64,000 nucleotides of DNA from assembly GCA_000711775.1 (NCBI GenBank), contig ARYC01003479.1, positions 1 through 64,000 of the forward strand, given 5' to 3'. The notes below the pieces were generated by a model. It was not told the DNA's origin and ran no database searches. It saw nothing but the letters and a program-made list of their open reading frames with translations. Shown piece after piece: positions 21,934 to 32,000 of the stretch (its first letter is position 1; every line of letters begins with the position of its first letter). This DNA is from Oxytricha trifallax (lineage: Eukaryota > Ciliophora > Spirotrichea > Sporadotrichida > Oxytrichidae). A program made the position numbers and the translations under genes.

Positions 21934-22770
21934 ACTGATTTGTATTTGTATCTACTACAACTTATTGTTATATTTCTTCACTTTCTATTATTTCTCTTAA
22001 TCGGTAACATCTTTTCTTTCTCTATATATTCTAGCACTTTCTTTATACTGTTCCTGGTGTGTGTCCCCGAAGGAATTTCCCCAGTTTTATGTAATTTGTG
22101 ATAGAGTTCGTGCTTCTCCTTTTCTCTTTCTTTAAGCAATATTTATCTATGTAGAGAGTGTTAGGGGGTGTTTCCTGCCGCATACATAAAAATAATAAAA
22201 TATTTATAAATTTCTCAAAATCTTTATCATCACTTATGATTTAATTATTTATAATCAAGCATCATATAATATTTCAATTATAGTGAACATCAGATTAATT
22301 ATTTATTCACAACAATTAGTTTTATATAATATAACTAGACTAAGTATAAATATATATCTTGAAATTAATATATTAGAAAAAGTTGTTTATTAAATAGATA
22401 TGGCAATTTAAATTGATATTTATATGTTTTTATTCCCAAATAAAATAAGTATCAATGTTGATGGCAGGAAACTACCAAAGGGTGCAGAAAATTTTAGTGG
22501 GGGGAGCGGGAAATTGCAAGCTTCCCCCCGAGTGTTAAATTATTTGTGAAAATTTAGATGATTTATCTGCTAAGATATGTGAAGGATTCCATAATTAAAG
22601 ATGAAAGAAAGAGATTTATATCTGAAATAATTACCTTTATTTTTCTTTTTCTTGTTCTCTCTTAAGCTGTTCTGCTCTTTTAATTCTAGCTATTCTTCTG
22701 GCTTCTTAAAACCTCTGTCTTCTCAGTGCTTCTTGTCTCTAATTTTCCTTCGCTATAAAATTATGAGTTA
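21934..22770 (-). CDS. Charged coiled-coil C-terminal segments, copy a
   Basis: Minus-strand segments 22770-22630 (AKENQRQEALRRQRFQEARR) and 22140 to about 21934 (LLKEREKEKHELYHKLHKTG, then IPSGTHTRNSIKKVLEYIEK and LPIKRNN). They are paralogous to 21045-20650. A G-run MITE has inserted between the two segments at about 22158-22537. In copy b the two segments are separated only by a short IES. Confidence 0.6.
22158..22537. mobile_element. G-run MITE inserted between two coding segments
   Basis: The left end GTTAGGGGGTGTTTCCTGCC and the right end (GATGGCAGGAAACTACC, then a second G run and CTTCCCCCCGAGTGTTAA) form the inverted repeats of the family at 2734-3107. The interior shares AAAATCTTTATCAT. 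The right end looks compound, with an extra GGGGGGAGCGGG block, perhaps from a nested or rearranged copy. Confidence 0.75.
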
Positions 22771-23344
22771 TTAGAAATTGTTTATTATATAATAAATGAA
22801 TTATTTATTAATGTGAAAGTGTGTATCAAAAATGAATAAAAAAGCTCATAATATTATAGAAATCTGGGAATAAATTGAGTCTATAAAAGAGACTCAATTA
22901 GTCGTAAAAATATACAATATAGACTCATTAATTCCCTCGATAATTTTTATCTCTATTATTGTAGTAACAGATGTAAAAAGTAAAAAAATAAAATCATTAT
23001 TCATTCAATTATTAAACTGAATTATAATTATGTTCAGAGTCTAATTTAAATTAAAAATAAATAGCATTTATTGTTTTCATTTCGTGTTAACAACTAAGCA
23101 AATTTTGTAAAACTTATAGCCTATTATAATTTTAATGCGACACTTCTCTACTAAATTAATTAAACTTTTATTAAATATAATTATATACTTATTAAAGATT
23201 TTACTGTTTATTATAATTTTATTCATTCCTCATTCAATTTGTATATATCTTATATTAGTACTCTTATAAATTTGTTATCTTTTTTTTTAGCAATATAAGA
23301 GCTTAGAAATTGAGTAAATGTTCTTATAGCATTTGCATTATCTC

Positions 23345-23489
23345 ATTTAACCACTGGGACAATATTTTGAATAATTAACTTACTACATTCGCAAGCACGA
23401 TACACGCCACCACATTTATAGCAGAATTCCTTCTTGCACTTGCAAGTCATATGGTCACACCCTTCCGATTTCTCAACCCAAAATTAACA
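23345..23489 (-). CDS. RBR ubiquitin ligase RING2 segment, copy a
   Basis: Nearly identical to copy b across 23365-23495, encoding WVEKSEGCDHMTCKCKKEFC and YKCGGVYRACECSKLIIQN. It starts at the pointer TGTTAATT (23482-23489), 46 bp from the end of the IBR segment, and is therefore the nearer partner. Joining gives CPFCQFWVEKSEGCDHM, a perfect RING2 start. After LIIQN the frame reads IVPVVK and stops at TGA, unlike copy b. It could be a complete short form or a truncated duplicate. Confidence 0.8.
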
Positions 23490-23535
23490 ATAAAAAGTAT
23501 ATTATTAGTTAAATATTTAATATAAATTATATATC

Positions 23536-24629
23536 AATTAACAGAAGGGGCATTGTTTGAATTATTTGCCTTTGACAAATTCCAAGAATTCCTTGTCGTT
23601 TTAGTTTTCTGCTTAGAATTAAGCACAAGTTCTATCTTTATGGTACTCTACTTTACATTGCCCGCAGTAATCTTTCTCGCATTAAAACTCTAAAAACTAT
23701 ATATGAATTTGGGATATTTAATTTTAATTATAATGATTGAATAAGATTATTATATATAATCTCTGTATTTACTAGGTAGATAATACTTTAGAAAGTTAAG
23801 TTATTGTAATAGTATGCATATTTAATTCAAATAATTCACTTATTTGTACTTCGAAAGAATTTTAAGCTTTTTAAAATAATAAAATATCGACGTTAATAGT
23901 CTATAAATTTTTTTCTATTTTCTTCTAGAGTAGTTTAAACAGTATGCTTCTACTATTAAGAATTGAGATATTTACCTATAAGATAATAAATAACTTAGAG
24001 TATTATCCTTTAATGATTTTCTTCAATTTAAATTTTTTCTTATTAATTTTTTCCAGCTCGAGTTATAATACATTACTAAAATTTATTTAAATCTTGTCTT
24101 TTTAATCAAATAGGACTTTTTCCCAAAATTGTAATTTGTCTCAAACTTATCTGGAAAATGTATGGGTTATCAAGTCAAACTTATGTAATCATCTTAATAA
24201 AATAATTGTTGTTGTTAAGATATTAATTTTAATTAAAAATATTTCAAAATTTAGAAGTAAATATAAAAAATTATCATTATGAAAATACAACATTATTACT
24301 TAATCATAATTCATGTTAACAAATAGATAAAATGTTTTAACGAACTCAATTTTTTTATCAGAACAATTTAGGAAATTTTTGGGCTTTTTATTAGTCAAAA
24401 TAATTTATTTAACTTTTTTATTGAAACCCAATAAATTTATAGATATTAATTAAAATCATAATAACTATAAATTTGATGATTAAACTCATAATTAAATTAT
24501 TAGTCACAATGTAATTCGTTGACACCTTCTTCGATAACTAGTACATTTTTACAGTCTGCAGTGGGACACCACATCATGTCCTGTTATTGTGCGATTGCTT
24601 GATTAAATGTAAACTCCAAATGCTTTTAT
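23536..24629 (-). CDS. RBR ubiquitin ligase, IBR segments (minus strand)
   Basis: Two minus-strand MDSs encode the in-between-RING zinc domain. 24629-24482 reads KHLEFTFNQAIAQQQDMMWC then PTADCKNVLVIEEGVNELHC. 23690-23536 reads EFQCEKDYCGQCKVEYHKDR then TCAQFQ, ending KQFKQCPFC. They join at pointer GAGTTT (24482-24487 and 23685-23690), giving the IBR pattern C-x4-C ... C-x8-C-x4-C-x2-C-x4-H-x4-C. The first segment begins with a 15-bp pointer, ATAAAAGCATTTGGA (24615-24629), found in the same sense on the plus strand at 28874-28888, where the RING1 segment ends. Assembly of the somatic gene thus needs an inversion. The 24488-23691 IES is about 800 bp of AT-rich DNA. Confidence 0.9.
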
Positions 24630-24939
24630 TTATGCATTATAATTTCATACTATGTCAAAATATATATAATGTTTGTCATGAAGAATTTATGATTGGATTA
24701 AAATAATAAACTTTTGTATAATTATTGTCCCAAAAAACATAAAAGGAATTCCATTAAAATAAATGATTTTCATTGGATATATTCTTCTTAAATGTAGAAT
24801 GCTTTTCAATTTTCCCAATATAATAGATTAAAGAAATGAACGTATTATAAACTTTGAATACTACAAATACTAGTAACATTATTGTATGATTACAATTTAA
24901 ATTATTTTGATTTGAGTTTTAATGATGAATATATTTACA

Positions 24940-25680
24940 TGTTATAATAACAACTAGGCATACGCCACTCACAATTCCTCAACCTACCCCACTCACCAAA
25001 GTCAGACCCAATCTTAAATGATAATGGACATGCACCCAGAAACCCTTTCCCCCTCTCACATAGTCAGCCAGGATGAAGGTCTGACATTGAAATTCAATTC
25101 CTAACAGCACCTTGTGGATTCTATCGTAGGCTTTAAGAAGACTGTCAGTGGAAACTCTCTTTTTCAAATTACTATGCATTGCAAGTGCTGCAAGGACAGA
25201 ACTTACTGGTTTCAGAAGAAGGAGATATGCGTTTCAGGCTCTAAGTAGCTCGAGTAGTTGGCTTCTCAAGTTGAAGAATTCTACTTGAACGGAGTGGACA
25301 TTTCAAGTCAAAATACTTACTATGCGGAAGATGATTTTGAAGATGAAGTTTTAAACTGGGAAGAAATTTATCTAATTTTATCATCATTTAAGAAACATGG
25401 TTTCTTGCTATATTTTGGTTTATAAATTTTATAAAGGAAGGACAAAATGTTATCGGTACAGAAGTAAACTGTTTTTCTCAGAATGGCATGATGAGTTAAA
25501 ATTTCTAAGATAATTAGAAGTTGATTGGTAGCAGCTCACATCTCGTTGGATAACCCTGTGGTTCAGCACCAGCTCGTGGAGCCTGGAATGATGTTTACTT
25601 TGATTTCTCAGATGATGAAGAGGGAGGATGTATTATATTTTAACTAAAAATGAATTATCGCTTTATAAAAAGGAAATTAC
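24940..25680 (+). CDS. Hypothetical coding segments nested in the RBR locus
   Basis: A plus-strand segment, about 24940-25420, is G+C-rich and clearly coding in style: NSSTYPTHQSQTQSQMIMDM, then ETLSPSHIVSQDEGLTLKFN, TMHCKCCKDRTYWFQKKEIC and an acidic end EDDFEDEVLNWEEI. The CKCC pair could bind metal. A second segment lies at about 25510-25665. There one frame reads APARGAWNDVYFDFSDDEEG and another reads LVEPGMMFTLISQMMKRED then stops. I cannot tell which is used. No ATG is certain and no family is recognised. The gene lies between the plus-strand and minus-strand blocks of the RBR ligase. Confidence 0.5.
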
Positions 25681-25708
25681 TAGAAGAGAGTAAAGTCTAA
25701 TCGTTAAA

Positions 25709-26600
25709 ATGCCTTTGAGTAGCGAAGAAGTTCAGGCAATGATGCAGAATTTTCTATAAATCCAAACTCAGCATTTCACAGACATCACTCCTAGAACTAC
25801 ACTCTCTCTAATAATCTTAACTCTGTCATTCGCTAATTTGACTTATTTCTATAATTTTAGTTTGAATTATTAAATCAGAACAGATCATTTCGGAAAATTA
25901 GAACACTATGAACAATAATCACATTATTAATCCAAACTCTCATTAGAACAACAATAAAACCCTCACACATTTGCAACATTCTATGAGCTTTCAAGGAACT
26001 AATTAAGTTTGTATCAAATCTAAAGATTAGCCTATCTCAAGAAAAAGAAAGTATGATGATTTCATGCAAATTTTTTAAAACTATAATATTTTTATGCCTC
26101 AACCTACCTCAGATATACTTATTCTATGTAGATCCTAGTCTGATAACAGTAAGTAATGGTAATGCTAAGATGCTGAGAATCAAGAAATTGAAAATTCTAT
26201 TGGACAAGATTCTACCAAGAGAAGGTTTTTGAATTATTAAGGAGGCTTATTGAACAACTAAAATCCCAATAAATCCTATTATGTAGAGATCAAGAACTCC
26301 TTACAAACAAAATAAGAAGGTTCTCGCTAAGATTCATGGGGGAATACTCTTGAGTCAAATAACCAAAGTCAAAGTATGAATATATGTTTATAAATTGAAA
26401 TGAAGATTCTATATTTTCTCAATAAAAATTATATATTAATGAATCATCAGTATTAATAGCATCACCAGAACTTTACAAATTCTTTTGAATAGCAAAATCC
26501 CTTTTCATGTCTGAAACCTGTAAACTTATTCTAATTTGGAATATCTTCAAGTAGTGATTCTATGTCTAGTAGCACTATTGTTATACTATAAAATTATTTA
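25709..26600 (+). CDS. Hypothetical Gln/Asn-rich protein precursor
   Basis: Starts at ATG 25709 (MPLSSEEVQAMMQNFLQIQT) and runs through plus-strand segments near 25709-25845, 25875-26075, 26115-26395 and 26445-26590. The content is rich in Asn, Gln and Ser (for example NTMNNNHIINPNSHQNNNKT and PVNLFQFGISSSSDSMSSS). Frame changes between segments imply IESs. Low-complexity composition hides any domain. It may be continuous with the segments at 24940-25680 or be a separate gene. Confidence 0.45.
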
Positions 26601-27297
26601 AATATTTTTTTTACAATAAAAATTACTTAACTCGAATAGGGTCTTCATATAAAACACTACCTTATAATAGAATTGATAAGTAATTGTAATGAAATTTTAA
26701 GAGTGAAAAAATCAACTTTGTCATTATAATATATTTAATTTTTAATTTAGTTTAATAGATTTAAAGGAAGAATTTTTTAAAAAAAACCGAAGAAATTTAT
26801 TGGAATTAAATTAATAGAAGTAACCTATTTCTCAATTTTTATTTGTTTAAACATTAATGCTGATTTTGCTAATCATAATTTCTCAAACAATCATAATTTT
26901 CTAACTTTTTCTGTTTTTTACTTAATTTGTATTATTTTATCTAATCCCTTCCAACTGTAACACCAATAATAAAACTAATAATAAAATCATAATCATTAAT
27001 AGTTAACCTCTTATAGCAATCAATGAGTTCCTGTGATATATATTAAATAATTCATTCTCGATTAAATGTATATTTTATGCACCGTTGTTGTTTGTCTTCA
27101 ATGTAATTTACCATAATTATTAATTTCACCTATCTTTATAAATAACAGGCATAATTATGCATAAAAAGCAAATACTATTTTGAAATTTTGCGATTTAATT
27201 TTCAAATTTAAATCTATGAGAAAACTAATCAGATTTTAAATCTGATAGAAAGTTATTTAATTTCTGAATAGTATAATTAAAAATTTGACTTTAATAA
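26601..27297. other. AT-rich spacer upstream of the RBR N-terminal block
   Basis: About 700 bp with no supported gene, mostly A/T tracts. It should contain the 5' flank of the RBR gene block that starts at 27298. Confidence 0.6.
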
Positions 27298-28888
27298 ATG
27301 AACGAGCAAAATAGACAAAGACTAGCAATGTACCTAAATGTCATTAATTAATCTAAGGCAAAGTTAGATTATTAAGACTGCTTCATGCTTGGAATAGCTT
27401 TCGCTAATTTTACTAAGAATGGTGAGGATTTAGAAGACGTAAGTACATAATTTGGAAACATTTCGACTATTAATTAGATTTTACTTGAACTTATTCATTA
27501 AATTTCTATAAAATCTAGGTTGTGACAAGTATCCAAGAAAACAAAAAGAGTTTGAGAGGAGTGGCACTAAATGATAACTAAAAGTTAGATAACCGCATCA
27601 AATTTCTTGAAGATATTCAAGATGGTATTCCCGCTCAGCTACTTAACCAGTAAAGGCCCAAGGAACACAATGGAAATGCCAAAAATCTCAACAGTAATCT
27701 CAAAAAACGAACCTTTGAGGAAACTGGCTTTAAAAAATAAGAGGATGAAATAAAGATTTTGGCTGAAAATGATTTCCATTCACAAAATGGAAAGCGTAAA
27801 GTCATTCAGATATCTGAGATTGAGTTCCAAAGCGACGAGGAAGAAGAAGGCAGGAGCGTTCCTATTCAAAGGAAGCTAGACAATATCCCTTCTTTCACCG
27901 ATGAGTCTTTATCAAATAGTGTTTTCAAGAAGAACAGCTTTGACAAAAAAAGCAGTGCAAACTCAGCCAGTGTCTCAGGTAATGGTCTTGGATTTATCAA
28001 CAATGAAAAGATTTCAGACTTAAACTAAGCAATTGACAGTTTAGACAATACTCAGTTTAGAGGGAGTATCAAAGCTGGATCTAAATCTGCAGGTTCTCAC
28101 AACGATCTCTCTTAAGAACTACCATTAAACACTAATCTTTAGGATAACTCCTAGAAGGTTTATTCATCAATGAGTCAAAACGTTGATGTATAGATGCTTC
28201 AAGAAAAAGAAGAGGGTTTTGATATAAGTCCCAATGATCAAAATGGAGCCTAAATTCAAAAAGAATTTAGTTTCAATCATTTGAGAGGCTCATCTACTGG
28301 AATAGCTTTTGCAGAGTCAATCGAGATGATCGATACAAGTACAAATAAAAATAAAAACTAATACTATAATTAATTGGACAACAAAAATAAGCAAGCTAAA
28401 TAGATTTAAGTTGATGATGATGACCTTCTTGAACTTTTAGAGGAAGAAAAAGGGCTTAATTTTGGTATTTAAAATAACTTTGAAATCCAGGGATCAATTG
28501 ATCCTCTTACTAAGGATTTGATTCTAAAACTTCAAGAGGAGGAAGAATAGGAACGTAATAATCTTCTTAAGCAGTATATATTTTATTTAATACAAATTTC
28601 TAGATTATTAAAACTATAATTTAATTTATTTTGTAAACAGAAAGATGAGCACGTTGATGAGAACTTCAAATGTCCAGTATGCTTTGACGGATATGATGAA
28701 GAGAACATCTTACCACTAACTAGCTGTGATCATGTCTTCCACAGAGAATGCCTTTAAATCTACTTGAATGGTGAAATTTAAGAGAGTAAGTTCCCTCTCA
28801 AGTGTCCCGAAAATGCCTGTCAGAAAGAATTGTTAATCGAAGATCTCAATGATATTCTTACGGAAGAGCAAAGATAAAAGCATTTGGA
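27298..28888 (+). CDS. RBR (RING-IBR-RING) E3 ubiquitin ligase, N-terminal and RING1 segments
   Basis: Start of a ubiquitin ligase that moves ubiquitin from an E2 to a RING2 Cys and then to substrate. From ATG 27298 the frame is open to 28888 after removing two short inserts: 27439-27518 (GTAAGT...TAG, an intron by its borders) and 28575-28640 (pointer CAG at 28572-28574 and 28638-28640). The N-terminal 400 residues are acidic, Ser/Asn/Gln-rich and probably disordered (QSDEEEEGRS, VDDDDLLELLEEEKG). RING1 follows: FKCPVCFDGYDEENILPLTS, CDHVFHRECLQIYLNG and LKCPENACQKELLIEDL. The block ends at the 15-bp pointer ATAAAAGCATTTGGA (28874-28888), whose partner on the minus strand at 24615-24629 starts the IBR. 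The join reads EEQRQKHLEFTFNQAIA in frame. Confidence 0.92.
27439..27518 (+). other. Probable spliceosomal intron in the RBR gene
   Basis: The 80-bp insert begins GTAAGT and ends ATCTAG. Its removal joins GAAGAC to GTTGTG in frame (EDVVTSIQENKK). The strong donor and acceptor favour an intron, although a 2-bp GT pointer IES would give the same product. Confidence 0.7.
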
Positions 28889-29050
28889 TTGTAACTTTAA
28901 ATTTATAGTGTCAATTTTTATGAATATGATGTAAATTAAAATTAATTCAAGTAAATTATATAAGAGCCGATAAGATAATTATCAGAAGAAATATTACATA
29001 TTTGATCAAATTATTGACTTTTAGGATATTTATTATCTATTATTAACAAC

Positions 29051-32000
29051 ATGGCTACACCTACATAACAGAACTAAGCGCCATAGTAAATCTAGAAAAA
29101 GAGTTTGTTTCTTAATAAACCCATCGAATATGCAAATTACAAGCAAGTAAAAAAAAATAAATGAATTAGATGAAATTATAATTAAAGATAAATTTTATCA
29201 TGAATATTTCAAGGTGGTAAGGTTGATGAAGAATCTAACCTTCTACCAACTTCTAAGGCAGCTGACTTTGGACCAGGACATTTTGATGTTGACGACAATG
29301 AGACTATTGAAAGTAATTTATAAGTACAAGATTATATAATCATAAAGTTTCATCCATCAAAAAGTTATTTTCCCTATTCATTAAAAAATTGACATGTCAG
29401 TAATGAAAGTTGATACCTGGAAACCTGCCAGACTCCATTCTTATGAAATTATGGGTTTAGCAGATTCACAATTGAACTGCAAAATTCGTCCATGTGGTTT
29501 CCGCAAAAGTGGTAAAATGAGAAAAATTAAGAAAAATTGCCTTATTGCCAAAATGAAGACAAATTGTCGATTGAGAGGAACAATCCAAAACTAGCTGTGT
29601 GTATAACTATGTACAATGAAGACGAGCAAGAACTTAAAAATACACTTTCAGGTCTCCTTCATAACTACAATGAGATGCGCATTGACCCAGACCTGTAATT
29701 TAAGAAATAAGATTTCATAGTGTTCTTGATTTGTGATGGTTATGATCGTATACCTGAATCTTTCAGGAAATATGCAACAGAGAAACAATTCTGTTTATAT
29801 ATGATAAATGAGATTTAATTTACTTGAAATTTTCCTCCTTTATGTTATTTATACACACTTAATTTAAAATCAAAATTCTTTGATGAAAGTGTCATTGAAA
29901 AAGGAGGCTACATGGTAAGAGATAGATCAGGAAAGCTAAAAATGAAAGATATTGCTGATGTAATGGACGATAATGTCACAAAAGTGCCGCTTAACTTCAT
30001 TCATATGTTCATGGTACAGTCTTGGGATTTCGGATTATAAGAGGATATATTGAAAGGCCGAAGAATTAACTTTGTTTTCGCTATTAAACATAGAAATGAT
30101 GGAAAAATTAACTCTCATATAACATAGATATAATTCAGTTTGTACTCAATAGAGAGATCTAATAGTTGAATCATTTTCGAATTATTGTTTTGTAATTTAC
30201 TCTCACAAATGGTTTTTCTAAGGTCTTTGCAAGTATATGAAACCAGAGTTATGTCTTATGTTAGATATTGGAACTCGCCCAGATAAACATGCAGTTTTTA
30301 AGTTGTACAAATATATGACCAAGCACAAAATGTGTGGTGGATGTTGTGGTGAGATCGAAGTAGATTTCTCAAATGTTTTAAAAATTAAACTACTCAATAA
30401 TATATTTCCAAAATGAATTGTTAAGATTTTAATTAGAATGACAGAGACATATCTAGTGCTTACTTTGTGAAAGCAGCTCAATTCTTCGAATATAAAATGG
30501 GTCACTCTCCTGATATGCACATCTTCTTATTTTTATTTTTTTAATAAGGCTTGTGAGAGTTTCTTCGGTTTCAACTCTGTGCTACCTGGTGCCTATTCTT
30601 TGTTCCGTTGGTAAGCTATCAGCGGAGAACCTCTAGATCAATTCTTTAAAAGTGTCACTAGAGAGGACTTACCATCTTGTGCTGAAGCGAACGAATTCTT
30701 GGCTGAGGACAGAGTCATGTGCTTATAGATTTACATCAAGAAAAACAGCAAATATCATTTGGCTTATATACCAGATGCCAAAGCTTTTACAGATGCTCCA
30801 GATTCTCTAGCTGTTCTTATTAAGTAGAGAAGAAGATGGATGAATGGTGCTTCAAATTCTCATTATAAAGTTGTTATATTACAAATTAGAAAATTGGTGC
30901 TATGTTTGGTACTGTTAAAGTCATATCTAATTTTGTACATATGGTGAGTTGTCACAGAACAAAGCATTCATGGTATAGATAGTGCATGATTGTACTGTTC
31001 TTAATATACTATACGACTACTTTCCTGTTTCAGTTTTTTACTGTAGGATCTATGTATGCTTCAATCACATTATTCCTTAAGCAAAGTTTTGGTAAACTTC
31101 TAGAAACTGGCGGTTATTCTTAAACTTTCGTGCTCTTTGTAGATAATTTATATTATAACATTTTAGTTAAGTCTTATAAGAATAATTATTTAAAAGTTAT
31201 TTTTCTTCAATAAATTTTTGAGATTCTTTCTTTGACTATTTCTACATAGCGATGATTATGCTTGCATTGATTACGTCATTAACAACTACTGTTGATAAGG
31301 GTATTTCATATTTTGTTTTTCTGATGTGTATGTTTGGACTTTTGCTTATTTTTACGATGGTTGGTATTATCGCTCATCTTATAGATACAGGCTTTTGGGC
31401 TTAAGTATATAAGTAAACATTCATTAATAAAAATTAACAATTTATCTTAAATATGATGATCTTACTTTACTTTGATGGGAAAAGTTAGTTTGGTGGTTGC
31501 TGTTTTGTTTAATGCTTATTTTATTAAGTTTACGATGATTCAACATGGCCATATTGGAAACCAGTAGGAGATGAGCACCATCTCTCACTCTTAGTCGTCG
31601 CTGGTACTGTAATGTGCACAGTTTTTCTGATGCCAATGATCCTACGTCCATTTGATTTTCTAAGTAACGTGAGAAATTACATAATGGGTTTGATATCTTA
31701 CCTGTTTATGATGCCTACCTTTATCAACATTATGCAGATTTATGCGATGTGCAACTTGCACGATATCTCTTGGGGAAATAGACCCACTACTCAAGGCATG
31801 GAGGCTGTCACACATAACGCTGTTGCTTAGGAATTGCTTAAGTAAGACTCATAAAAACTTAATCAATTATAATCAAAACAAGTATCATATTAACCATTTC
31901 ACATATACTATGTACATTTTATTAATGATATAGACTATCAGTTATTTAGAGCTCATTTTTTATTCTTTTGGTTGATATCAAATGCGGTATTCGGAGGACT

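Noticed and set aside
24979-25179. Minus ORF of 66 codons
   Set aside because: It is the antisense shadow of the better-supported plus-strand coding segment at 24940-25420.
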